From Deltaproteobacteria bacterium (GTDB lineage: Bacteria > Desulfobacterota > Binatia > UBA9968): 6,129 bases of DNA. Under the pieces are notes generated by a model. That model made no database searches. It saw nothing but the letters and a program-made list of their open reading frames with translations, and was not told where the DNA came from. The number at the start of each line of letters is the position of its first letter. The stretch's first letter is position 1. Below, piece by piece: positions 1 through 5,471 of the stretch. The stretch is from contig VBLN01000407.1 in the NCBI GenBank assembly GCA_005878685.1, forward strand, positions 3,523-9,651, read 5' to 3'. The translations under genes were made by a program, and so were the position numbers.

Positions 1-310
1 GCGCAAGCTCGCCTTCCTTTAGCACTCGGTGCCGGACGGTGAAGCTGCTTCGTCCCCATTCGCTTACCTCGCTCTCCACAATGACTTCGTCATCGAAACG
101 GCAAGGCATGACGAACCGCGCTCCTACTTCCACTACGGGGATACCTACGATCCCGTATTTTTTCCGCATCGCTAGCGGCGACAAGCCGGTGCGCTCGAAC
201 AGCCATCCGGTGCTGGTGTCGAAGATGATGAGGTATTGCGGATAGAAGACGATCCCGGCGGGATCGCACTGACCCCACTCAATGCGCAAGGTGCGGCGGT
301 TGACCAGCAT
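1..310 (-). CDS. Acyl-CoA thioesterase, 4-hydroxybenzoyl-CoA thioesterase-like (3' end outside window)
   Basis: Reading the minus strand from ATG at 310-308 gives 103 codons that stay open to the left edge, so the C-terminus is missing. Residues 12-26 read WGQCDPAGIVFYPQY, the signature of the 4-hydroxybenzoyl-CoA thioesterase (4HBT) hot-dog family; Asp16 aligns with the catalytic Asp17 of the Pseudomonas CBS3 enzyme as I remember it. Further family-like stretches are GIVGIPVVEV, the FDDEVIVES strand and EWGRSSFTVRH. Family members are about 130-150 residues, so roughly 30-45 are absent. The start is supported by AAAGGAAA at 326-319, about 8 nt upstream. The family hydrolyses acyl- or aroyl-CoA thioesters in the cytoplasm, usually as a tetramer. 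The exact acyl group cannot be told, and an aromatic substrate is only suggested by the close motif match. It lies downstream of the toxin gene on the same strand but has its own ribosome site. Confidence 0.88.
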   Translation of the reverse strand, partial: MLVNRRTLRIEWGQCDPAGIVFYPQYLIIFDTSTGWLFERTGLSPLAMRKKYGIVGIPVVEVGARFVMPCRFDDEVIVESEVSEWGRSSFTVRHRVLKEGELA

Positions 311-403
311 TGGCTTGCTTTCCTTTCGTTTTAAGCCGGGCGCTCACTACCCGGGCACCATGAGAGCCCTAAGAAGCTTTCTTGATCCTAACCTTGACGC
401 AGC

Positions 404-775
404 TCAGGCCGGCCTGGTGGAAAGGGTTTCTTCCAAAAAATCCAATATGAGTAGCAGCTTGTGACGCAGTTCGCCCAGATAGGGATCTGGAAGAACACCA
501 AGCCCCCGTCGCAGACGACGATTGTCAATTGACTTAACCTGATCCACCAACACGTCCGAGGCACGCTTCAGCCCTGAAACTCCTTTTGGCAGAGCCACGC
601 GTAACGGGTTTTCAAAACCGGCAATCTCCGTCGTCAAGGGACAAACGATAGTCGACGGATGTGAGCGGTTCAAGGCATCGGTTTGCACCACCACGACCGG
701 GCGGATCTTCCCTGGCTCTGTGCCAAAGCGAGGATTTAAATCAGCCACGTAGAGATGACCATACCGGGGCGTCAT
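404..775 (-). CDS. mazF: MazF/PemK-family mRNA endoribonuclease toxin
   Basis: This 123-residue protein has the MazF/PemK (CcdB-like SH3 barrel) pattern. It opens with a YGHLYVADLNPRFGTEPGKIRP segment in which Arg25, just before PVVVVQTD, matches E. coli MazF Arg29. STIVCPLTTE at 41-50 carries the threonine equivalent to MazF Thr52, and DQVKSID at 78-84 closely matches ADQVKSI of MazF. Length is normal for the family and both presumed catalytic positions are kept, so it appears functional. MazF toxins cut single-stranded RNA at short sequences and arrest growth unless bound by the antitoxin; this one's cleavage sequence cannot be predicted. Its ATG at 775-773 overlaps the antitoxin stop as ATGA, so translation is probably coupled and no separate ribosome site is needed. 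The stop is TGA at 406-404. Confidence 0.9.
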   Translation of the reverse strand: MTPRYGHLYVADLNPRFGTEPGKIRPVVVVQTDALNRSHPSTIVCPLTTEIAGFENPLRVALPKGVSGLKRASDVLVDQVKSIDNRRLRRGLGVLPDPYLGELRHKLLLILDFLEETLSTRPA

Positions 776-1014
776 AGCTCGTCGGGAAGATCCTCAAGAA
801 GCTCGGTCTCCTTAAGATATTCCAGGTGAGAAGCGCCTAGGCGACGTGAGGCCTTCCGGTATTCCCGTTCTAACAATTTGCGCGAGTAGAGAGCATTATA
901 ATGGCTTACCGCTTTGCGAAAGTACGTGTTCCGCGGCACCTTAAGTCGTTTGCGAATCTTTTCTGCTGCCAGGTAGGTGGGCTCGTCAAGCTTAAGCGAA
1001 AGGGCTTTGGCCAT
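772..1014 (-). CDS. Ribbon-helix-helix antitoxin of the MazF-type toxin
   Basis: An 80-residue protein directly upstream of the toxin. The N-terminus (ALSLKLDEPTYLAAEKIRKRLKVPRNTYFRKAV, roughly residues 4-36) has the strand-helix-turn-helix layout of ribbon-helix-helix DNA-binding proteins: alternating residues in the strand, then a KVPRNTYFRKA second helix. The charged tail from about residue 45, ending LLEDLPDEL, is the sort of flexible acidic segment that wraps the toxin. An ATG five codons upstream (1029) is less likely because the strong GGAGGTG at 1025-1019 lies 4 nt before the ATG at 1014 and would then fall inside the gene. Its stop overlaps the toxin start by 4 nt. By analogy with other such modules it should neutralise the toxin and repress its own promoter. 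Sequence similarity alone would not assign it to a named antitoxin type, so no symbol is given. Confidence 0.85.
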   Translation of the reverse strand: MAKALSLKLDEPTYLAAEKIRKRLKVPRNTYFRKAVSHYNALYSRKLLEREYRKASRRLGASHLEYLKETELLEDLPDEL

Positions 1015-1032
1015 AAAACACCTCCACAAACC

Positions 1033-1074
1033 TTAGGTATTACCAAAAGTATATCCTGCTACCTAAAAAGTCAA
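1033..1074 (-). promoter_or_regulatory. Promoter and probable autoregulatory operator of the toxin-antitoxin operon
   Basis: On the minus strand TTGACT (1074-1069) and TATACT (1053-1048) resemble -35 and -10 boxes, separated by a short 15-nt spacer. An inverted repeat TTAGGTA (1033-1039) and TACCTAA (1060-1066) brackets the -10 box, and a second small palindrome GGTATTACC lies at 1036-1044. The arms sit over the spacer and just past the expected transcription start, a typical place for an antitoxin dimer to block RNA polymerase. The promoter boxes and palindromes are seen directly; the binding role is inferred. Confidence 0.6.
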
Positions 1075-1100
1075 TTGAACGACCAGAAGCGGGCATAGAC

Positions 1101-1129
1101 TAGACAGTTCCTCGCGCAGGCTCTAAGTA
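1101..1129 (+). promoter_or_regulatory. Possible promoter for the hyu cluster
   Basis: TAGACA at 1101-1106 (five of six matches to TTGACA) is followed after 17 nt by TAAGTA at 1124-1129, a weak -10. A TATAAG at 1128-1133 is a better -10 but at 21 nt spacing. This lies in the divergent intergenic stretch between the antitoxin and hyuA, where a promoter is expected. The match is weak. Confidence 0.25.
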
Positions 1130-1160
1130 TAAGCCGCGTCGTTGAACCTAGGAAAAATTA

Positions 1161-1478
1161 GTGGTACAGGCAAACAGAATGGCTAAGTATCGCGTCACGG
1201 TTGACACCGGAGGGACCTTCTCGGACTTTGTCTTTTTCAACGAAGATACCGGCGAAATTTCGATCACAAAAGTTCCTTCAACACCCAAGGAACCCTTTCA
1301 GGCGGTGCTCAATGGCACTAAAGAACTACTGGACCAGGGAGTCGCCGCTCAAGATATTTCTTTTTTTTCGCACGGCACTACGGTAGGGACCAATGCCCTT
1401 CTGGAAGAGAAGGGTTCTGGAAGAGAAGGGGGCCAAGACCGGGCTTCTGGTTACACAGGGCTTCCGCGGCATCTATGA
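1161..1478 (+). CDS. hyuA: HyuA N-terminal fragment
   Basis: This is the 5' frame of the broken hyuA. It encodes 105 residues from GTG 1161, or 99 from ATG 1179. It contains the ASKHA phosphate-1 loop DTGGTFSDF and the SHGTTVGTNALLEEKG segment, then enters the second repeat copy out of frame and ends in about 20 non-homologous residues (from GSGREGG to LPRHL) before a TGA at 1476-1478. It lacks the phosphate-2 loop and most of the fold, so alone it should be inactive. Rejoining the downstream frame would require the ribosome to skip one base (+1). Confidence 0.7.
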   Translation: MVQANRMAKYRVTVDTGGTFSDFVFFNEDTGEISITKVPSTPKEPFQAVLNGTKELLDQGVAAQDISFFSHGTTVGTNALLEEKGSGREGGQDRASGYTGLPRHL

Positions 1479-3264
1479 GGTCATGGAGCAGACTCGCGGC
1501 TATGGTCCCGCGACTTACGATCTCCTCTTCGAAAAGCCGACCCTGCTCGCCACACCCTATTATACGGAGGAGATTCCGGAGAGGGTTGATTTTCGCGGTG
1601 AGGTGCTAACGCCGATAGACGTGGAATCGTCGCTCCAAGCGGTGCAGAACCTAAAGAGGAAAGGCGTCGAGTCGATCGCAGTTTGTTTCCTCTTTTCTTT
1701 TTTGAACCAGGCCCACGAACTTAAGATCAAAGAAATTATAGAAAAAGAGATGCCGAATGTCAGCCTCTCGCTCTCCTGCGAAGTCCTGCCGCAGATCCGC
1801 GAGTTCTACCGGATGAGCACCACCGTGATCAACGCCTACATCGCCCCGGTCGTAGGCCGCTATCTCTCGTTGCTCGAAGGGAGATTGAGAGAACTGGGAC
1901 TGATCACGCCGAGGCTCTACATCATGCAATCGAACGGCGGCGTCTCTACTTTTAATGGCGCGGCGAGAAAATCGGCGGCGACCGTTCTCTCCGGACCGGC
2001 GGGAGGGGTCATCGCATCGATCGGCATCAGCGAGCACGCAGGGATAAAAAATATCATCACCTTTGACATGGGCGGGACGAGCTGCGACGTGGCGCTGATT
2101 CACGAAGGGAATCCGGTCATCACCACTCAGGGAAGAATCGATCGCCGCCCCATCAGCCTTCCCATGCTCGACATCCACACGGTGAGCGCTGGCGGCGGCA
2201 CCATCGCGCGAATCGACAGCGTCGGCGGCTTGCAGGTGGGGCCGGACAGCGCGGGGGCCGATCCGGGCCCCATTTGCTACGACCATGGCGGGGAAGAGAT
2301 CACGATCACCGATGCGAACCTGGTTCTAGGTGTCTTAGACCCGGATCATTTCCTCGGCGGGAAACTCAGGCTCAACAAAGCCAAGGCGGAGCGGCTCCTC
2401 GAAGAAAGGATCGCGCGGCCCTTGGGTTTAAGCCTATTCGAAGCCGCCGACGGCATTCTCAAAATCATCAATGTCAAAATGGAGGAGGCGATCAAGGCGG
2501 TCGCTTCCCAGCGAGGCTACGACATCCGTGATTTCACGCTGATCGCCTTCGGCGGCGGCGGCCCGATGCACGGGGCCAGGATGGCCTTGAATCTTGGGAT
2601 TCCCTCTGTTCTGATTCCGCTTACGCCCGGCGTCACTTCGGCTTTAGGATTGCTGCTCGCCGATGTGAAGCATGACTACGTCAGATCAAAACTTGCGCCG
2701 CTCAAGGGACTCGATTTGAACGAAATCAACACTCTCTTCTCGCAGCTCATGGGTCAAGCGAAGGAGGATCTTCGTTCTGAAGGATTCAACGACTCAGAGA
2801 TAGCGCTGCAGCCCTTCCTCGATTTGCGCTATGCAGGGCAGGGATATGAGTTGACGATCCCTGCTACTCAGCCGCCCTTTAAGCCCGCGGATCTGGAACT
2901 GATGCGCGAGAGATTCGATCTCCAGCACGAGCAGGCCCACGGTCATAAGGCTGAATCAGAGCCCGTGGAGCTCGTGAGCCTACGGCTGATCTCTATAGGT
3001 CAAGTACCGCAGGCGAAGTTTAACCCGGCCAAACCCACCGGAAGAAAGCTCGAGGCCGCGCTCACGAGCGAAAGAAAAATCTTTTTCGGAAAGGAACATG
3101 GGGTTCTCAATACGAAAATTTTCGGACGCCACCTCCTTGAGCCTGAGCACAGAATCATCGGCCCCGCGGTAATCGAGCAGATGGATACGACTACGGTCAT
3201 CCATCCTGAGCAGGAGGCGATAGTAGATAGTTATAGAAATCTGATTGTAAGAGAAAAAAAGTAA
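1393..3264 (+). CDS. hyuA: HyuA main fragment (lacks N-terminal ATP loop)
   Basis: This 623-residue frame holds almost all of HyuA after the repeat. True homology starts near fragment residue 8 (VLEEKGAKTG); the first seven residues are the repeat read in another frame. It has TFDMGGTSCDV at 223-233, VSAGGGT at 264-270, SAGADPGPICY at 286-296 and AFGGGGPMHG at 385-394. ATG 1393 has a purine-rich AGGGA at 1385-1389, only about 3 nt away, so independent initiation is possible but poor. It overlaps the N-terminal fragment by 86 nt. Without DTGGTFSDF it should not bind ATP unless it pairs with that fragment. Confidence 0.75.
   Translation: MPFWKRRVLEEKGAKTGLLVTQGFRGIYEVMEQTRGYGPATYDLLFEKPTLLATPYYTEEIPERVDFRGEVLTPIDVESSLQAVQNLKRKGVESIAVCFLFSFLNQAHELKIKEIIEKEMPNVSLSLSCEVLPQIREFYRMSTTVINAYIAPVVGRYLSLLEGRLRELGLITPRLYIMQSNGGVSTFNGAARKSAATVLSGPAGGVIASIGISEHAGIKNIITFDMGGTSCDVALIHEGNPVITTQGRIDRRPISLPMLDIHTVSAGGGTIARIDSVGGLQVGPDSAGADPGPICYDHGGEEITITDANLVLGVLDPDHFLGGKLRLNKAKAERLLEERIARPLGLSLFEAADGILKIINVKMEEAIKAVASQRGYDIRDFTLIAFGGGGPMHGARMALNLGIPSVLIPLTPGVTSALGLLLADVKHDYVRSKLAPLKGLDLNEINTLFSQLMGQAKEDLRSEGFNDSEIALQPFLDLRYAGQGYELTIPATQPPFKPADLELMRERFDLQHEQAHGHKAESEPVELVSLRLISIGQVPQAKFNPAKPTGRKLEAALTSERKIFFGKEHGVLNTKIFGRHLLEPEHRIIGPAVIEQMDTTTVIHPEQEAIVDSYRNLIVREKK
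1399..1430 (+). repeat. Perfect 16-bp tandem duplication inside hyuA
   Basis: TTCTGGAAGAGAAGGG occurs at 1399-1414 and again at 1415-1430 with no mismatch. Sixteen is not a multiple of three, so the extra copy shifts the frame by one. Perfect identity of the units suggests a recent event, such as replication slippage, or an assembly error. Confidence 0.97.
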
Positions 3265-3693
3265 TGAGTGGCAAGTAATGAGTTTTGAGGCCCCTCACCC
3301 CTCATGACTCATTACTGATTACTCATCACCGTAGTTTATGAACGTTGATCCCATCACTCTTCAAGTTATTCAGGCGCGGTTGGCCGGCATCGTCCAGGAG
3401 ATGCAGAACTCCCTTTTCCGCACCGGCTTCTCCACCATCATCCGCGAATCTCAAGACGCCAGCTGCGCCATCCTCAACTGCCAGGGCGAAGTCGTCGCTC
3501 AACACGTCGTCCTGCCGCTTCACATGGGCGCCTTTCCCGCCTGCGCTGAAGGGATATTGAAAAGCTATTCTCCTTCTGAGATCCACGAGGGAGATGCTTT
3601 CATCACCAATCATCCCTATCTGGGAGGCTCACCTCATGCGCCGGACATGGCGGTGCTGACTCCGATCTTCTATCGCGGGGAATGGGTCGGCTT
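3256..3693 (+). repeat. Long direct repeat, copy 1 (spacer hairpin plus 5' end of hyuB1)
   Basis: This block matches 5032-5471. It begins at the shared AAAAAGTAATGAGTG that contains the stop of the upstream gene, runs through the spacer, and ends inside codon 119 of hyuB. By hand I count about 7 substitutions and one 2-nt indel in the spacer part, and about 11 substitutions in the 356 coding bases, so roughly 96% identity. Immediately afterwards the copies diverge sharply (GFAADMAHK against GFATNMAHK, then steadily more). The boundary suggests gene conversion or a partial duplication. Confidence 0.93.
3264..3326 (+). repeat. Intergenic imperfect hairpin element, copy 1
   Basis: AGTAATGAGT (3274-3283) pairs with ACTCATTACT (3307-3316); TGAGG (3286-3290) pairs with CCTCA (3300-3304) inside it, leaving a 9-nt C-rich loop. 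An outer ATGAGT (3264-3269) can pair with ACTCAT (3321-3326). The hyuA TAA overlaps the outer arm. No T-run follows, so it is not a standard intrinsic terminator; a REP-like dispersed element or an RNA-stability hairpin is more likely. Confidence 0.8.
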
Positions 3694-3871
3694 CGCTGCC
3701 GATATGGCGCATAAAAGCGATATCGGGGGGCCGGTTCCGGGAAGCTGGGCCTCCATCTGCCGCCCATCAAGTATATCTCTCGCTTCCTACCGAACCGCGA
3801 TATCGAGACGATCATCGGAGCGAACAGCCGCACGCCGGAACTGGTGGTCGGTGATATGCGCGGCCAGGTAG
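3338..3871 (+). CDS. hyuB: HyuB1 N-terminal fragment
   Basis: It encodes 177 residues, of which the first 136 are genuine HyuB and nearly identical to HyuB2 through residue 117 (five differences). The last 41, from WASICRPSS to VICAAR, are out-of-frame reading after the deletion and have no family resemblance. It contains the conserved GDAFITNHPYLGGSPH and MAHKSDIGG segments but lacks the GQAREIYQEG helix and everything after it, so a functional product is unlikely. Confidence 0.7.
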   Translation: MNVDPITLQVIQARLAGIVQEMQNSLFRTGFSTIIRESQDASCAILNCQGEVVAQHVVLPLHMGAFPACAEGILKSYSPSEIHEGDAFITNHPYLGGSPHAPDMAVLTPIFYRGEWVGFAADMAHKSDIGGPVPGSWASICRPSSISLASYRTAISRRSSERTAARRNWWSVICAAR

Positions 3872-5040
3872 GAGCCGACCGTCTAGGCGAAAGGCGCTTC
3901 CATGAGATGATGGAGAAATACGGCAAGGAAACGGTCCTTGGCTGCTATCCGAAGCTCTTTGCTCAAACCGAAGCGAAAGTCAGAGGAGAAATCGCCTCCT
4001 GGCCCGATGGGACAGCCGAAGGAGAGAGATTTGTCGACAGCGACGGCGTTGAGTTGGATAAGCCGGTGCGCATCCATGTGAAAATTGAGAAGAAGGGAGA
4101 CCGCCTCTTGTTCGATCTCACGAGATGCGCCGACCAAACCAAGGGACCGGCAAACATCCGGCCCACAGTCGTCCGGGCGGCCTGCTGCTATTGCCTTACA
4201 GCGCTGACTGATCCCGCGCTGGCGATCAATCAAGGCTTGGCTGGAATCGTCGAGATGAAGCTTCGCGAGGGGAGCGTCGTGCACCCTTATTTTCCCGCGC
4301 CGGTGAACACCTACAATCCCACGGTCCACGCGCTGGTGGAGGCGCTGCTTGAGGCGTTTAGCCAATTGACACCGAAGAAGAAGGTTGCGGACGGTTGCAG
4401 CAGCCGCTCGATCATCATCGGCGGGAGGAGCAATAAAACCGGCAAGAGCTACGTTCAGTATGAGATCTACGGCGGCGGCTCCGGCGGCCGGAGCGGCAAA
4501 GATGGCGTCTCCGGAACCAACGTCAACCAATCGAATGCCAGGATCGCGCCCCTCGAGATCATCGAATCGGAATTTTCCACACGCCTAAGGCGCTTCGAGC
4601 TCATTCCCGACTCAGGGGGCCCGGGAAGATTCAGAGGCGGACTGGGATTCGTCCGAGAATACGAACTTCTGGACCACGAGGCGCGCTTCTCTCTCCGCTC
4701 CACGAAGCATGCGGTTGCGCCGAAGGGGATCGAAGCGGGTCATCCCGGCAGAACGGGGAAGTGCACGATCAATCCGGCCACAGACAAAGAGAAAGTCCTG
4801 CCTGCCCGCTATTCCGACCTAACGCTCCATCCCGGTGATGTGATCTGTCTGGAGACGCCGGGCGGAGGCGGGCTGGGCGATCCTCTAGAGCGCGATCCTC
4901 TGCGCGTGCTCAACGACGTGAGAAACGGCTACGTCTCGCCGGGGAGGGCGTCGGAGATCTACGGCGTGGTCATCGAGAAAAGTAACGGAGACTTCTCGCT
5001 CAACGAAGAGCTGACCAGCAGGCAGCGGACGAAAAAGTAA
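3844..5040 (+). CDS. hyuB: HyuB1 C-terminal fragment
   Basis: It encodes 398 residues from GTG 3844, but homology extends upstream in the same frame to GLHLPPIKY at 3748, so this start is only the first ordinary start codon and probably not a natural one. Family segments are DQTKGPANIRP (97-107), FPAPVNTYNPTVHALVEALL (150-169), the glycine-rich IYGGGSGGRSGKDG (208-221), NQSNARIAPLEIIE (228-241), SGGPGRFRGGLGFVREYELL (257-276), STKHAVAPKGIEAGHPGRTG (286-305), ETPGGGGLGDP (337-347) and the tail NGYVSPGRASEIYGVVI (361-377). This C-terminal half is complete and shows no further damage, which argues that the frame break is recent or not real. Confidence 0.75.
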   Translation: MVGDMRGQVGADRLGERRFHEMMEKYGKETVLGCYPKLFAQTEAKVRGEIASWPDGTAEGERFVDSDGVELDKPVRIHVKIEKKGDRLLFDLTRCADQTKGPANIRPTVVRAACCYCLTALTDPALAINQGLAGIVEMKLREGSVVHPYFPAPVNTYNPTVHALVEALLEAFSQLTPKKKVADGCSSRSIIIGGRSNKTGKSYVQYEIYGGGSGGRSGKDGVSGTNVNQSNARIAPLEIIESEFSTRLRRFELIPDSGGPGRFRGGLGFVREYELLDHEARFSLRSTKHAVAPKGIEAGHPGRTGKCTINPATDKEKVLPARYSDLTLHPGDVICLETPGGGGLGDPLERDPLRVLNDVRNGYVSPGRASEIYGVVIEKSNGDFSLNEELTSRQRTKK

Positions 5041-5471
5041 TGAGTGACGAGTAATGAGTTTTGAGGCCCCCTTCACCCCTCATGACTCATTACTGATTGC
5101 TCGTCACTGCGGTTTATGAGCGTTGATCCCATCACTCTTCAAGTCATTCAGGCGCGGTTGGCCGGCATCGTCCAGGAGATGCAGAACTCCCTTTTCCGCA
5201 CCGGCTTCTCCACCATCATCCGCGAATCTCAAGACGCCAGCTGCGCCATCCTCAACTGCAAGGGCGAAGTCGTCGCCCAACACGTCGTCCTGCCGCTTCA
5301 CATGGGCGCCTTTCCCGCCTGCGCCGAAGGGATATTGAAGAGCTACCCTGCTGCTGAGATCCACGAGGGAGATGCTTTTATCACCAATCATCCCTATCTG
5401 GGAGGCTCACCTCATGCGCCGGACATGGCGGTGCTGACTCCGATCTTCTATCGCGGGGAATGGGTCGGCTT
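5032..5471 (+). repeat. Long direct repeat, copy 2 (spacer hairpin plus 5' end of hyuB2)
   Basis: Partner of 3256-3693, in the same orientation and 1.78 kb downstream. It is 2 nt longer because of a CCCCCTTCACC against CCCCTCACC difference in the hairpin loop. Recombination between the copies would delete the hyuB1 body and fuse its leader and N-terminus to the open hyuB2 frame. Confidence 0.93.
5044..5107 (+). repeat. Intergenic imperfect hairpin element, copy 2
   Basis: AGTAATGAGT (5050-5059) pairs with ACTCATTACT (5085-5094) and TGAGG (5062-5066) with CCTCA (5078-5082). The outer arm GTGACGAG (5044-5051) is fully complementary to CTCGTCAC (5100-5107), with the bases between the inner and outer 3' arms bulged out. 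The outer arm shares a few bases with the inner one, so the two pairings are partly alternative. Copy 1 has the same architecture with two mismatches and a wobble in the outer arm. No T-run follows. Confidence 0.8.

Larger units (their letters stand above)
1161..3264 (+). pseudogene. hyuA: hyuA, hydantoinase/5-oxoprolinase subunit A, interrupted by a 16-bp tandem duplication
   Basis: The whole gene spans two reading frames. Deleting one copy of the 16-bp repeat at 1399-1430 joins them into TNALLEEKGAKTGLLV with no other defect, giving about 689 residues from ATG 1179, the usual family length. Numbered from that ATG, the reconstructed protein has VDTGGTFSDF (8-17, ASKHA phosphate-1 loop), SHGTTVGTNAL (64-74), IMQSNGG near 243, GPAGGV near 267, TFDMGGTSCDV near 289 (phosphate-2 loop), VSAGGGT near 330, SAGADPGPICY near 352 and AFGGGGPMHG near 451. 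These are the Hydant_A_N, Hydantoinase_A and C-terminal regions. HyuA-type subunits bind ATP and, with HyuB, drive hydrolysis of cyclic amides such as hydantoins or 5-oxoproline, or carboxylation in some relatives; the substrate here is unknown. GTG 1161 has the better ribosome site (AGGAAA, 1150-1155), while ATG 1179 matches the usual family N-terminus. The stop codon lies in the following hairpin repeat. Confidence 0.88.
3338..5040 (+). pseudogene. hyuB: hyuB1, hydantoinase/5-oxoprolinase subunit B, frameshifted by a net 31-nt deletion
   Basis: The gene reads as HyuB (PF02538-type) across two frames. Frame one gives MNVDPITLQVIQARL, then LFRTGFSTIIRESQDASCAIL, LPLHMGAFP and FITNHPYLGGSPHAPDM, ending at PGS (codon 136, 3743-3745). 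Frame two resumes at GLHLPPIKY (3748). hyuB2 has 11 extra codons here (GSGQAREIYQE), while hyuB1 keeps two bases, a net loss of 31 nt that breaks the frame. With the gap filled the protein would be about 577 residues, normal for the family. HyuB partners HyuA; it carries the second half of the active site or scaffold in hydantoinases and oxoprolinases. No clear Shine-Dalgarno precedes ATG 3338. The start is chosen because MxVDPITLQVI is the typical HyuB N-terminus and also opens hyuB2. The stop TAA at 5038-5040 lies in the second hairpin repeat. Confidence 0.88.

Noticed and set aside
335..356. Possible intrinsic terminator after the toxin gene: GCCGGG and CCCGGGC around a CGCTCACTA loop
   Set aside because: The stem is short and needs a bulged base, and on the minus strand it is followed by TTAAAA, not a T-run. 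It may be chance in GC-rich spacer.
1393..1478. Programmed +1 ribosomal frameshifting to join the two hyuA frames
   Set aside because: No stop-adjacent shift site or stimulatory element is seen, and the 16-bp duplication explains the frame change completely.
1651..2286. A 211-codon open frame on the minus strand inside hyuA
   Set aside because: It lies antisense to clear HyuA motifs such as TFDMGGTSCDV and has an Arg/Asp/Ala-rich composition typical of an antisense shadow.
3262..3337. CRISPR-like or tRNA-like element in the spacers
   Set aside because: There are only two copies 1.78 kb apart, each an imperfect hairpin with no spacer array and no tRNA arms.
3883..4530. A 215-codon minus-strand open frame inside hyuB1
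   Set aside because: The opposite strand encodes well-conserved HyuB segments. The antisense frame has no recognisable motif or ribosome site.
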